Part shown: one piece after another, positions 17,461 to 26,291 of the stretch
Layout: each line of letters begins with the position of its first letter
Numbering within the stretch: the first letter of the stretch is position 1
NCBI GenBank assembly: GCA_015057445.1
Contig: SVEI01000006.1
Span: 1 to 64,000, forward strand
Direction of reading: 5' to 3'
DNA length: 64,000 nucleotides
From: Lachnospiraceae bacterium
GTDB lineage: Bacteria; Bacillota; Clostridia; Lachnospirales; Lachnospiraceae
Made by a program: the position numbers and the translations under genes
The notes under the pieces: generated by a model
The model's input: only the letters and a program-made list of their open reading frames with translations
Databases searched by the model: none
What the model was told of the DNA's origin: nothing

Positions 17461-18489
17461 TTACATCAAGGCATCCCATGACAGTGGTGTACCCTTAACC
17501 ATATCAAAGCTTGCCTTTTTACCAAGTACTTCCTCGTAAAATTTTGGTTCCATTCCAGCACTAGGTCTAATAACTCTAATATTCTCTTCGTTAAGAATTT
17601 CCCCTTCTTTAATATCTTTCACAACAAAAATAGATCTTCTGAAAGCCAAATTCCCTTCCTCTTCTTTCGTTGGTCCATAATTTATTGTTCCCTTCGCTTT
17701 CTCTACAATTCGTATGTTTTGTACCATCTCCTTAAATTCAGAAGGTTCCATAGAAAATGCAGAATCTGGATTTTCAATCTCTCTACTAATACAGAAATGT
17801 TTCTCAATAACCGATGCTCCCATTGCCACTGCTGACACTGCCCCTATGTATCCCATAGAATGATCTGAAAGCCCCACAGGAACTCCAAACTTTTCTTTCA
17901 TATCTACCATTGTATTAAGATTCATGCTATCACTTATGGCTGGATAGGCGCTGGCACACCTAAGTAAACATATTTTATTATTTCCACAGCTTTTTATTGC
18001 GTTAACAGCATCACTAATCTCTTGGAAACTTCCCATTCCAGTAGACATTATTATAGGTTTACCTTTTGATGCTATATATTTTATCAGTGGAATATGCACC
18101 AATTCGAAGGATGCAATCTTGTAGAATTCAAGCCCTATACTCTCTAGGAAATCCACAGCAGTATTATCAAATGGTGTGGACAAAAAATCCAATCCTACCT
18201 TCTCAGCCTCTTCTTTAAGCTCTGCTTGCCATTCCCAAGGCGTGTATGCCTTTCCATATAGCTTATAAAGATTTTCTCCGTCCCACAATCCCTTATTAAT
18301 ACGAAAATACTCGTTGTCACAATCTATAGTGATTGTATCTGGGGTGTAGGTTTGTATCTTAATACAGTCTGCTCCTGATTCCTTTGCAGCGTGTATTATT
18401 TCCTTTGCTCTTTCCTTACTTCCTGCATGATTTGCTGACATTTCTGCAATTATATAAGTTTTGTTTAAATCATTAATATCAAATCTCAT
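17461..18489 (-). CDS. pseI: Pseudaminic acid synthase
   Basis: A 342-residue NeuB-family synthase condensing 2,4-diacetamido-2,4,6-trideoxy-L-altrose with PEP. The TIM-barrel part shows YIIAEMSANHAGSKERAKE, ADCIKIQTYTPDTITID and KLYGKAYTPWEW, the last typical of PseI rather than NeuB sialic acid synthases; EKHFCISREIENPDSAFS holds metal and PEP ligands. A SAF antifreeze-like domain ends the chain (RSIFVVKDIKEGEIL). The ATG at 18489 follows GGTGAGTAAT directly after the pseF stop and is preferred to a GTG three codons upstream. Confidence 0.93.
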   Translation of the reverse strand: MRFDINDLNKTYIIAEMSANHAGSKERAKEIIHAAKESGADCIKIQTYTPDTITIDCDNEYFRINKGLWDGENLYKLYGKAYTPWEWQAELKEEAEKVGLDFLSTPFDNTAVDFLESIGLEFYKIASFELVHIPLIKYIASKGKPIIMSTGMGSFQEISDAVNAIKSCGNNKICLLRCASAYPAISDSMNLNTMVDMKEKFGVPVGLSDHSMGYIGAVSAVAMGASVIEKHFCISREIENPDSAFSMEPSEFKEMVQNIRIVEKAKGTINYGPTKEEEGNLAFRRSIFVVKDIKEGEILNEENIRVIRPSAGMEPKFYEEVLGKKASFDMVKGTPLSWDALM

Positions 18490-18490
18490 A

Positions 18491-19183
18491 TTACTCACCC
18501 TGATTATTCAATCTATATTTTAACTCAGCCATCTTCCAATCAATTTCATTGTCGATATCTTGAACCTGAAGTTCTGACATAATTATAGCCGAAGCTTTAG
18601 AGCCAACAATTTTCCCAGACTTTAAAAATGCTTGTACATCGAAACAATAAAACTGGCCACAATCATGGTAAATAGGTTCTAAATCCTGTGACCTTGTATT
18701 CATATGCTCTGGATACATATATTTCAAGCTGTCACCTTCAATTACAAAAGCTCTCTGTGGCGGGAAGGAATACCGAACTACAGGCACTACAGAATGAAAA
18801 TCTCCTGATATTAGCTTTGCCATTGCCTCTTCAAGCTTCTTATCTGTAATAAATGGTGCTGTAGGATATATACAACATCCATATTCAAATTCCCTACCTA
18901 ATTTTTCATACTCGCTGATTACCTCTTTTATTACATCAGCCGTAGTTGCATAATCATTAGATGTGGCTTCACTTCTCATAAACGGAACCTTAGCCCCATA
19001 CCTTTCAGCAATTTCTTTTATCTGCAAGCTATCTGTTGACACCATAACTTCATCAAACACACCACTTTCCATTGCCGCCTTAATGGAATATGCAATGATA
19101 GGTTGCCCACAAAATTCTTTTATATTTTTCTTTGGTATTCTCTTGCTACCACCTCTGGCAGTAATTATTGCTATAGAACTCAT
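18491..19183 (-). CDS. pseF: Pseudaminic acid cytidylyltransferase
   Basis: A 230-residue CMP-nonulosonate synthetase of the NeuA/KdsB fold, activating pseudaminic acid with CTP. The N-terminal nucleotide motif is IAIITARGGSKRIPKKNIK, and CCIYPTAPFITDKKL, VVPVVRYSFPPQRAF and PIYHDCGQFYCFD follow, as in PseF. The ATG at 19183 with AGAAGG upstream is chosen; the GTG three codons earlier overlaps the pseC stop. The stop is followed at once by pseI (TAATATG), so both are translationally coupled. Confidence 0.92.
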   Translation of the reverse strand: MSSIAIITARGGSKRIPKKNIKEFCGQPIIAYSIKAAMESGVFDEVMVSTDSLQIKEIAERYGAKVPFMRSEATSNDYATTADVIKEVISEYEKLGREFEYGCCIYPTAPFITDKKLEEAMAKLISGDFHSVVPVVRYSFPPQRAFVIEGDSLKYMYPEHMNTRSQDLEPIYHDCGQFYCFDVQAFLKSGKIVGSKASAIIMSELQVQDIDNEIDWKMAELKYRLNNQGE

Positions 19184-19188
19184 ATGCG

Positions 19189-20382
19189 TCACCTTCTATA
19201 ATATGATATTACTTTCTTCACTGCTGTTATTACTCCGTCAACATCTTCATCTGACATTCCATAGAATAAAGGAATAGATATTATTCTATCATACAGCTTT
19301 TCTGCATTAGGACACAGTCCCTTTTTATATCCCAAACTTTGATAATATGGAAAATAATACACTGGTATATAATGTACGTTACAACCAACATTTTCCGCAA
19401 CTAAAGCATCATATATTCCCTTTCTGTCAGTTGTTAATTTTTCTAAACAAAGCTGAATAATATATAAATGTCTGGCAGTATCAGACTCAGGAATTTCTTC
19501 TTGCAACACAATCTCTGGAACCTGAGAAAATGCTTGATTATATCTTTCTACTATTTCCTTTCTTCTTTTAACAAAGCCTTCTAATTTGTCTAGCTGGGAA
19601 GAAAGCAGTGCCGCTTGAATATCTGTAACCCTGTAGTTATATCCTAAGCTGATTTCCTCATAATACCAACCCCCCTGATTTTCATTAATCATAAGTTGGG
19701 GTTCTCTTGTTATTCCGTGGGCCCTAAACAGAATCAGCTTTTTATATAATTCTTCATCATTTGTAATAATTGCTCCACCCTCTCCCGATGTCACAGTTTT
19801 AACTGGGTGAAAACTAAATGTAGTCATATCAGCAATATTTCCAACAGGAATTCCATCATACTTTGTTCCTATAGAATGGGCTCCGTCCTCTATAAGAATC
19901 AAGTTATGTTTCTTGCATATAGCTTGAATCTCCCTTAGAGCAACAGCCTGACCAGTAAAATCCACAGCCACAATCGCCTTGGTTTTGTCCGTAATCTTTT
20001 CTTCTATTGATTTTGGATCAATATTATATGTTGCGTAATCAATGTCTGCAAACACTGGGGTGGCGCCACAATACAACACTGAATTCGAAGATGCTGCGAA
20101 TGTAATTGGAGTTGTTATAACCTCGTCCCCTTCGCCTAAAGAAGCAGCGCTACAAGCTGCATGTAACGCAGCTGTTCCATTACTAATTAATACTGCATAT
20201 TTTGCACCTGTAATATCACATAGTTTTTCTTCTGCCTCTTTTATTTTAGGACCACATGTAAGAAAATCACTTTTCAGTACATCTACCACACTCTGAATAT
20301 CTGCTTCATCTATGTATTGATGACCATAACCTATTCTCTGCTCAAATACAGGAGTTCCTCCATATAACGCCAATTCTTCCAT
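19189..20382 (-). CDS. pseC: UDP-4-amino-4,6-dideoxy-N-acetyl-beta-L-altrosamine transaminase
   Basis: A 397-residue PLP aminotransferase of the DegT family that acts on the PseB product. Signatures include LISNGTAALHAACSAASLG, TPITFAASSNSVLYCGATP, LILIEDGAHSIGTKYDG and SFHPVKTVTSGEGGAI, whose Lys binds PLP; the HPVKT form is typical of PseC. A GTG at 20415 opens the frame but has no site. The ATG at 20382, after AAGGTGGG, gives the family-typical start MEELALYGGTPVF. It follows pseB by 76 nt. Confidence 0.92.
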   Translation of the reverse strand: MEELALYGGTPVFEQRIGYGHQYIDEADIQSVVDVLKSDFLTCGPKIKEAEEKLCDITGAKYAVLISNGTAALHAACSAASLGEGDEVITTPITFAASSNSVLYCGATPVFADIDYATYNIDPKSIEEKITDKTKAIVAVDFTGQAVALREIQAICKKHNLILIEDGAHSIGTKYDGIPVGNIADMTTFSFHPVKTVTSGEGGAIITNDEELYKKLILFRAHGITREPQLMINENQGGWYYEEISLGYNYRVTDIQAALLSSQLDKLEGFVKRRKEIVERYNQAFSQVPEIVLQEEIPESDTARHLYIIQLCLEKLTTDRKGIYDALVAENVGCNVHYIPVYYFPYYQSLGYKKGLCPNAEKLYDRIISIPLFYGMSDEDVDGVITAVKKVISYYRR

Positions 20383-20458
20383 CTTAGTACCCACCTTGCC
20401 AATAATATAATCCACAAAAACCAGCTATATAAACTAACTTTATACAGCTGGTTTTGTT

Positions 20459-21457
20459 CTAATTATGATAATTTATATCTGTTTTTAATAATTTTTGAAT
20501 ATCCTCAACACTCAACCACTGTGTGTTTGTACCTGAACTATATTCAAATTCTGGTTCCACAAGCTTTCCACCAGGAATAAGGTCATTTTCACCCCACCAA
20601 TTATAATGTGGGTATACTATGTAATGCTTGTCGTATTCGTATGTATGAAGAGAATCTTCTCTTGTGACCATAATTTCATGAAGCTTCTCACCTTCTCTTA
20701 TTCCAACCTCTGGCATCTCACATCCTGGCAACATAGCCTGAGCCAAATCGGTAATTCTAAATGAAGGAATTTTGGAAATAAATGTTTCTCCACCTCTAGA
20801 TTCCTCCAACGCCTTGATTACAAGCTTTACACCCTCCTCTAGGCTTATCCAAAATCTGGTCATTCTATAATCAGTTATAGGAAGTTCTTTTCCTCCATTG
20901 TCTATAATCTTCTGGAAAAATGGAATAACTGAACCTCTGCTTCCAGCCACATTTCCATATCTAACAACCGAAAATCTAGTACCATCAGCTCCTGAATATG
21001 CATTTGCCGCAGTAAACAATTTATCAGATACTAATTTTGTTCCACCGTATAAATTTATAGGATTAACGGCCTTGTCTGTAGAAAGGGCTACAACCTTCTT
21101 TACTTTTGCATCCAATGATGCAGTTATAACATTCATAGCTCCATTAACATTAGTTTTTATTGCTTCATTCGGGTTGTATTCGCAGGCTGGAACCTGCTTT
21201 AATGCGGCAGCATGGATGACATAGTCAACCCCATTCATAGCCATCTTAAGTCTTGCTTCATCCCTAACATCACCTATAAAAAATCTTAATATACTCCTAA
21301 ATTCTTTATATTCGTTATCCATTAAAAACTGTTTATATTCATCTCGAGAGTAGATTATTATCTTCTTAGGTTTATAATTCTCCAATACATAGTCTACGAA
21401 GTGGTGACCAAAAGAACCTGTTCCACCTGTAATCAATATGGTTTTGTCATTTAACAT
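20459..21457 (-). CDS. pseB: UDP-N-acetylglucosamine 4,6-dehydratase (inverting)
   Basis: A 332-residue SDR-family dehydratase, first enzyme of pseudaminic acid synthesis from UDP-GlcNAc. It has the NAD(P) motif ILITGGTGSFGHHFVDYVL, the FFIGDVRDEARLKMAM region, ALSTDKAVNPINLYGGTKL with the YxxxK pair, and RYGNVAGSRGSVIPFF. Two ATGs are close; the one at 21457 has GGGAGG at proper distance. A good sigma-A-type promoter lies immediately upstream, so the Pse genes may be expressed apart from flagellin read-through. Confidence 0.93.
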   Translation of the reverse strand: MLNDKTILITGGTGSFGHHFVDYVLENYKPKKIIIYSRDEYKQFLMDNEYKEFRSILRFFIGDVRDEARLKMAMNGVDYVIHAAALKQVPACEYNPNEAIKTNVNGAMNVITASLDAKVKKVVALSTDKAVNPINLYGGTKLVSDKLFTAANAYSGADGTRFSVVRYGNVAGSRGSVIPFFQKIIDNGGKELPITDYRMTRFWISLEEGVKLVIKALEESRGGETFISKIPSFRITDLAQAMLPGCEMPEVGIREGEKLHEIMVTREDSLHTYEYDKHYIVYPHYNWWGENDLIPGGKLVEPEFEYSSGTNTQWLSVEDIQKLLKTDINYHN

Positions 21458-21495
21458 TCTCATACCCTCCCCGTAACAAAAGAATCACTATATTT

Positions 21496-21524
21496 ATCTT
21501 AACAAAATACTCGGATTTTTACAA
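21496..21524 (-). promoter_or_regulatory. Candidate sigma-A-type promoter of pseB
   Basis: On the minus strand TTGTAA (21519-21524) and TAAGAT (21496-21501) are 17 nt apart, between pseG and pseB. Confidence 0.5.
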
Positions 21525-21554
21525 CATTATCAGGTAATTAAACCATCTTACTCA

Positions 21555-22565
21555 TCATAGTTTTAATATTGCTTCAGCTATTCTTTGGCATCCTTTTCCA
21601 TCTACTACGGCCTGCATAGCTTCACTAGTATTTTTTCTTCTTTCATAATCAACTGCATATTGTTGCAGATAAAATATAATCTTATCCAAACATTTCTCTT
21701 CATCTATCCGAACATCTCCTGCCCACGGAATCAAATTTCTTTCCTGAAATGCTCTAGCCATACTTAATTGATTATCAGCAATAGTGTATAAAATTGATGG
21801 TATGCCACTTGCACACAACTCATAAACTGTTGTACCACCTGCCGATATTGCAACATCACACATCTGCATATATTTAGACATATTGCTTATATCACATAGC
21901 AATTTTATGTTAGATACATTGCCCCATTTATTTTGCAACAAATCCTTATTCTTGTTATACTTTCCAATTACCACATAGTACGTGAAGGTTTCAAACCATT
22001 CACACTGTTTTACTCTACTTAAAATTTTATCAGTTATATTATAATTGTCTGTCCCTCCAGAAGTAATTAATATTTTGCTTACTTTTGAAACGTCCTTTGC
22101 TACAATATTTTGAAATTCTTGTCTTAAAGGTACAAATTCAGTTCCTAGAGCAAGATTTTTTATATTGCCGTATTCCAATACGCTTGCATAGATATTGTAA
22201 TTTATAAGAAGATCTACATTTAAAGAACAGTCATTAAAATCATCTATATAAGCCACCTTAATTTTCTTTCTCAACTCTTCAACATATTTGGATGTTACAT
22301 AGTAAGAATCTATTAGTAGCATTTCTATTTTGTTTTCTTCAATAACCTTACGGAGTTTAGGAATTTCAGCCTCCATATTTTGCCAGTCCGAATCTAAAGA
22401 TATTGTCCTAAACCCACGATTTTCTATAATATCTTTAGGACATTCATCAGCCAAAATAAAAGTTACATCTTCTCCTATTTTGCGCATTTTCTCTGCTATT
22501 GCAAGACACCTCATAACATGACCAGTTGCAATAATATCATTTCCATCTACTCTTATATATAACAT
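21555..22565 (-). CDS. pseG: UDP-2,4-diacetamido-2,4,6-trideoxy-beta-L-altropyranose hydrolase
   Basis: A 336-residue GT-B-fold hydrolase that releases UDP before the PseI step. The N-terminus LYIRVDGNDIIATGHVMRC carries the G-x-GH-like motif with the catalytic histidine of PseG. The C-terminal domain shows ILITSGGTDNYNITDKI and CDVAISAGGTTVYELCASG, resembling MurG-type UDP binding, then ADNQLSMARAFQ. It lies between maf and pseB. The ribosome-binding site is weak (TAGGT). The GNAT step that is fused to PseG in some organisms is encoded separately here. Confidence 0.9.
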   Translation of the reverse strand: MLYIRVDGNDIIATGHVMRCLAIAEKMRKIGEDVTFILADECPKDIIENRGFRTISLDSDWQNMEAEIPKLRKVIEENKIEMLLIDSYYVTSKYVEELRKKIKVAYIDDFNDCSLNVDLLINYNIYASVLEYGNIKNLALGTEFVPLRQEFQNIVAKDVSKVSKILITSGGTDNYNITDKILSRVKQCEWFETFTYYVVIGKYNKNKDLLQNKWGNVSNIKLLCDISNMSKYMQMCDVAISAGGTTVYELCASGIPSILYTIADNQLSMARAFQERNLIPWAGDVRIDEEKCLDKIIFYLQQYAVDYERRKNTSEAMQAVVDGKGCQRIAEAILKL

Positions 22566-22585
22566 CTTATTTACCTATCAAGCCT

Positions 22586-24409
22586 TTATTGACTCATCTC
22601 TTCAAGACACTGATCCACTAATTCAACCAACTTAGGACAAGCCTCTACCATTGATTTGTAATACTTCTCACATTTATGAAATAACCTAATACTTTCCTTT
22701 ATTTCATCCTCATCTTTAAGATAAACATCTTCTTCAAATTCATTTTCCGATGTAGCATCCAATTTATTAAGCAAAACCCTCTCATCAGATTGCAAAATAT
22801 AGTCATTTAATTTCTCTATAGTTGTGTGAATTTTCTTTAATTGACTAACATTATAATCTCCTTGAGATAACATTAAACTTCCCTTATGGCATTCCAAAGC
22901 TCCCTCACTAAGCCTTCTCTTCAAATTTTTTAAATTTGCTTTCATAGTAATAAGAGCTTCTTCTACTATTCTTTTATCTTTATCAAGGAATAATCTTGGC
23001 ACACTATCTATAATATTTTTAACATCAAACTCTTTGGTACAATAGCTATCTATTGCATCTTTAAATGTCATAGTCTTTGTATTAGCCTTTAAAGCCCCAC
23101 CCTCTGTGGCATCTATAAATTCAATCTCTGAGTGAATATATGCTTTATTTTCAATCCACCTTAAATATGATAAATAATCTTTTCTTGTTATTAAATCCTC
23201 TCCATTGATTCCTTTGACATATGCATAGTGTCCTGTTGAAAAGTCATACTCTGATACTTCCTCTCCAATATGCATAGAACCACCTGTAAATGTCAAATCC
23301 TGTCCTATAAGAATAAGTCGTTTTATTCCCCAGGAAATCAATGTAGCTATAGCTACTGTGGCAACAGAGCCACCGCCATCAAGCATACATATTTCACTTC
23401 CAGCTTTCTCAAATACATTAGCCCACAACATAGAATCAGCAGCGCAAAAAACCACCTGTTCTGGTTTTACATAATCCAACACCTCTATGTTGGAATCTGC
23501 ACTTACCACAAATGGTATCTTATTGAGTCCTTCACTATGAAAATGTTTTAAAGGTTTTTCAAAATCCGCTGTAACCACCATGTCTGGTTCTACACCCATG
23601 GACATAACATGGGGGATTGCGGTATCCACAACCACAATCAAAGCCTTACCCTTAGCTTCCTTTAGCAAGTGCTTATTTTTTGACAGAGAAGGACCTGCGG
23701 ATACAACTATAGCCGGCATATCATCCGGGAAAACACCAACAAAATCTGATGCACTTCTACATCCGCTCAAATACTTCATATTGAGAATATTATTTTTACA
23801 TACCTTAATCCCACTTCCTAAAAATGTATTACTAACCATTCCTAAGTTTTCATATAACTCCTGTGTTCGATATGCAAAATCATTATACTGTTCAACGAAT
23901 ATCTCTGTATATTTTGGTAAAGCTATATGTCTATTTGTCAATTTATTGTAAGAATGAAGATTCAAATTCATAGCAACTTCATATTTCTGCGAATTTAACC
24001 CTTCAACAACAACAATTACTCTTTTTTCTGTTAATATATCTGTTAAATCTATATGCTTTATAGCTTGCATAAATATAGATTTAGACGGTTCATATACGAT
24101 TATCAAAACTTCATCATTTGTGTATTTTATAGCTTGCTTTACGAAGTCACCATTAGATAGACCAAACAATGTAAGAATTGATTTTTCCGGCATATCTTTA
24201 ATTTCCATCAAATATTTCTCAGCCTCTGATTCTGGATTATATTTTGAATTTAAATATATCTCCTTATTGTCCTTGCTGAAGACCATTATCTTTTGGCCAT
24301 TTCTAGCCTGACTCACAAAAGCAGAATCGTCTATTTCTTCATTATCAATATTTTTATATAAATCATCATGATTTTCCTTTAAGGCCGCCAGATTACCTTC
24401 GTATATCAT
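22586..24409 (-). CDS. maf: Maf-type motility accessory factor (flagellin nonulosonate transferase)
   Basis: A 607-residue DUF115/MptE-like protein of the flagellin glycosyltransferase (Maf) family, which moves pseudaminic acid from CMP-Pse onto Ser/Thr of flagellin. The core domain contains MPAIVVSAGPSLSKNKHLL, KALIVVVDTAIPHVMSMG, VEPDMVVTADFEKP and KRLILIGQDLTFTGGSMH, as in Maf proteins. The C-terminal 150 residues are helical. It sits between flagellin and the Pse genes, which is the usual setting. GAGAGG precedes the ATG. Confidence 0.9.
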   Translation of the reverse strand: MIYEGNLAALKENHDDLYKNIDNEEIDDSAFVSQARNGQKIMVFSKDNKEIYLNSKYNPESEAEKYLMEIKDMPEKSILTLFGLSNGDFVKQAIKYTNDEVLIIVYEPSKSIFMQAIKHIDLTDILTEKRVIVVVEGLNSQKYEVAMNLNLHSYNKLTNRHIALPKYTEIFVEQYNDFAYRTQELYENLGMVSNTFLGSGIKVCKNNILNMKYLSGCRSASDFVGVFPDDMPAIVVSAGPSLSKNKHLLKEAKGKALIVVVDTAIPHVMSMGVEPDMVVTADFEKPLKHFHSEGLNKIPFVVSADSNIEVLDYVKPEQVVFCAADSMLWANVFEKAGSEICMLDGGGSVATVAIATLISWGIKRLILIGQDLTFTGGSMHIGEEVSEYDFSTGHYAYVKGINGEDLITRKDYLSYLRWIENKAYIHSEIEFIDATEGGALKANTKTMTFKDAIDSYCTKEFDVKNIIDSVPRLFLDKDKRIVEEALITMKANLKNLKRRLSEGALECHKGSLMLSQGDYNVSQLKKIHTTIEKLNDYILQSDERVLLNKLDATSENEFEEDVYLKDEDEIKESIRLFHKCEKYYKSMVEACPKLVELVDQCLEEMSQ

Positions 24410-24431
24410 ATATCCAATCCTCTCTTATATC

Positions 24432-24689
24432 CTATAACAAGTCTATTATTTCTATTAACTCATAAGTAATAACATCAGCCAATAAAGTTCCATCATTACT
24501 TTCCATAGCTTCAAGGGCCTGCATTAATCCATCATTAATATATCTACTGGCCAAGTCTTCGTCTTCTATCATTGTACTTACTTTTGCCAAGTCTTCTATA
24601 ACCTGTGTCATCATAGCCATACCCACCAACGTATCACCTTTATATAATGTATCGGCTATGCAACTCAATTTTTCTCTTGTTTCCTCCAT
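24432..24689 (-). CDS. Small acidic protein between flagellin and Maf, unknown
   Basis: An 85-residue acidic, helical protein (MEETREKLSCIADTLYKGDT, then VIEDLAKVSTMIEDEDL) that I cannot place in a family. The ATG at 24689 follows GGGAGGTAATT and is preferred to an earlier ATG in the frame at 24710. It is the first gene after the flagellin terminator and directly precedes maf by 22 nt. Its size, charge and position suggest a chaperone or adaptor in flagellin modification, which is inference. Confidence 0.65.
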   Translation of the reverse strand: MEETREKLSCIADTLYKGDTLVGMAMMTQVIEDLAKVSTMIEDEDLASRYINDGLMQALEAMESNDGTLLADVITYELIEIIDLL

Positions 24690-24707
24690 AATTACCTCCC
24701 TATAATA

Positions 24708-24746
24708 CAAAATAAGCTGACTCGCAAGCGAGCCAGCCGTATTTTG
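24708..24746 (-). terminator. Leaky terminator after flagellin
   Basis: On the minus strand CAAAATA and TATTTTG flank GCTGGCTCGC-TT-GCGAGTCAGC. Only a short broken T stretch follows (TTATTTTG), so partial read-through from the flagellin promoter into maf and the Pse genes is plausible. Confidence 0.6.
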
Positions 24747-24759
24747 TCAATAAACTTAA

Positions 24760-25572
24760 TTACTGAATTAATGAAAGTACACCCTGAGTAGACTGATTTG
24801 CCTGAGCAAGCATTGACTGTGCAGCCTGCTGAAGAATGTTAGTCTTAGTGTAAGTAGTCATCTCAGCAGCCATATCTGTATCTCTGATAGTTGACTCTGA
24901 TGAAGTTAAGTTCTCTGAGTAGTTCTCAAGGTTGTTAATAGTGTAACCAAGTCTGTTCTGAACAGCACCAAGAAGTGATCTTGCAGCTGATACAGTCTTG
25001 ATTGCAGCTGTAACAGTTGATAATGTCTTAGAAGCATTTGAGTGTGAATCAACCTTAAGTGCGTTAACACTAAGTGTTGCAGCATTCATCTTGTTGATTG
25101 AAATCTTCATGTTCTGTCCTGCGTTAGCACCAACCTGGAGATACTTACCAGTATAATCACCAGTAAGAAGCTTAGTTCCGTTGAACTCTGCCTTGTTAGA
25201 GATAGAATCGATCTCTTCTACTAACTGATCCATCTCGTTGTCGATTGCTGTACGCTCATCTGCTGAGTTAACATCGTTAGCTGCCTTGTTAGCAAGCTCG
25301 CCCATTCTCTGAAGGATTGAGTGAATCTCATTCATGTTACCTTCTGCAGTCTGGATAAGTGATACACCATCCTCTGAGTTAGAAACTGCCTGATTGATTC
25401 CTCTAATCTGATTTCTCATCTTCTCAGAAATTGAAAGACCTGCTGCATCATCAGCTGCTCTGTTTACTCTGTAACCTGATGATAACTTCTCTGTTGACTT
25501 TGCTACTGCCTTAACGTTCTGTCCTAACATTCTGTTAGTGTTGATTGCCTGCATGTTGTGCTGTACTACCAT
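24760..25572 (-). CDS. hag: Flagellin
   Basis: A 270-residue short flagellin made almost only of the conserved D0 and D1 parts. The N-terminal part shows NTNRMLGQNVKAVAKSTEKL and RAADDAAGLSISEKMRNQIR; the C-terminal part shows GAVQNRLGYTINNLEN and IRDTDMAAEMTTYTKTNIL, ending ANQSTQGVLSLIQ. The variable centre is only about 60 residues and Ser/Thr-rich, offering O-glycosylation sites. AAGGAGG precedes the ATG. It has its own sigma-28-type promoter and a leader of about 145 nt containing a CsrA-type hairpin. It is followed by maf and the Pse genes. Confidence 0.97.
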   Translation of the reverse strand: MVVQHNMQAINTNRMLGQNVKAVAKSTEKLSSGYRVNRAADDAAGLSISEKMRNQIRGINQAVSNSEDGVSLIQTAEGNMNEIHSILQRMGELANKAANDVNSADERTAIDNEMDQLVEEIDSISNKAEFNGTKLLTGDYTGKYLQVGANAGQNMKISINKMNAATLSVNALKVDSHSNASKTLSTVTAAIKTVSAARSLLGAVQNRLGYTINNLENYSENLTSSESTIRDTDMAAEMTTYTKTNILQQAAQSMLAQANQSTQGVLSLIQ

Positions 25573-25579
25573 AATAATT

Positions 25580-25626
25580 CCTCCTTGAATATAATGTCGC
25601 TTCCTTGCGACATGTACTAGTGGTCC
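25580..25626 (-). promoter_or_regulatory. CsrA-binding leader of flagellin
   Basis: A perfect hairpin at 25594-25613 (7-bp stem ATGTCGC/GCGACAT) presents AAGGAA in a hexaloop, the classical high-affinity CsrA target with GGA in the loop. A second GGA-containing site (AAGGAGG, 25580-25586) is the flagellin Shine-Dalgarno itself, and a third (CAAGGACC) lies at 25623-25630. This matches the known B. subtilis arrangement where CsrA blocks hag translation until FliW sequesters it; csrA and fliW are at 29646-30327. Confidence 0.75.
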
Positions 25627-25721
25627 TTGCCACCGTTAATTTGTTTATGTAATTCCCTTAACGGGTAACTACCTTAGTTAGTTTGTAAGGTTTTTATTGT
25701 GTTTTGTTCCTTACATTATAT

Positions 25722-25747
25722 ATATCGGAGTGTTTTTTATATACTTA
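25722..25747 (-). promoter_or_regulatory. Sigma-28 (SigD)-type promoter of flagellin
   Basis: On the minus strand TAAG (25744-25747), a 15-nt spacer and CCGATAT (25722-25728) fit the SigD consensus TAAA-N15-GCCGATAT closely. The transcript would carry a leader of about 140 nt. Confidence 0.82.
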
Positions 25748-25789
25748 ACCCCTTTTTTTATTTTTTTTAAATTTTTTTTACATTTTTTG

Positions 25790-26272
25790 CTATTTTTTTC
25801 TATCGTATAATATAGAGTCGTTAATCATACCATTAGACATGGATTTATAGTACTTATTTGCCACCTGCTTAGACTGCTTTAATTGCTTAACACCTCTATA
25901 GCTTTTAGCAAATGCTGTCTCTAATGCCGCCTTATTTCTAAGCTCTGCACTTTCTATAGCCATACCCAAATCTACGCACTTTCTTATAGAATCTTGTATA
26001 GCTTTAAGTTCATCCTTGTACAATTCCTTGTCTTGGATAATTTCTCTTCGCACTCTCTCATATACAGCAGTAAAACCCTTATCTATCTCATTTACATTAG
26101 ATATAAGAATATCCTTTTTCTCTACAATATCACCAAAGGCATTTTCATCTAATTCATTAGCTAGAGCAAGTTCTCCCTGCTTATTAGTTAATTCCAGAAT
26201 CTCTTGTAAGTAATTTTTCTTTCTCACAAGAGATTCCTTCATTATATTTACATATGTTCCTGTCTGGTTCAT
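25790..26272 (-). CDS. Putative FliT-like flagellar export chaperone
   Basis: A 160-residue soluble helical protein with a charged coiled-coil pattern (EILELTNKQGELALANELDE, VYERVRREIIQDKELYKDE) and no signal or membrane segment. It is the last gene of the flaG-fliD-fliS run, the position of fliT in Bacillus, 19 nt after fliS. Sequence similarity to known FliT is weak, so the call rests on size, helical content and synteny. An FlgN-like role is the main alternative, but a better FlgN candidate lies at 35729. Confidence 0.55.
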   Translation of the reverse strand: MNQTGTYVNIMKESLVRKKNYLQEILELTNKQGELALANELDENAFGDIVEKKDILISNVNEIDKGFTAVYERVRREIIQDKELYKDELKAIQDSIRKCVDLGMAIESAELRNKAALETAFAKSYRGVKQLKQSKQVANKYYKSMSNGMINDSILYDRKK

Positions 26273-26291
26273 GAGTACACCTCACTTTACA

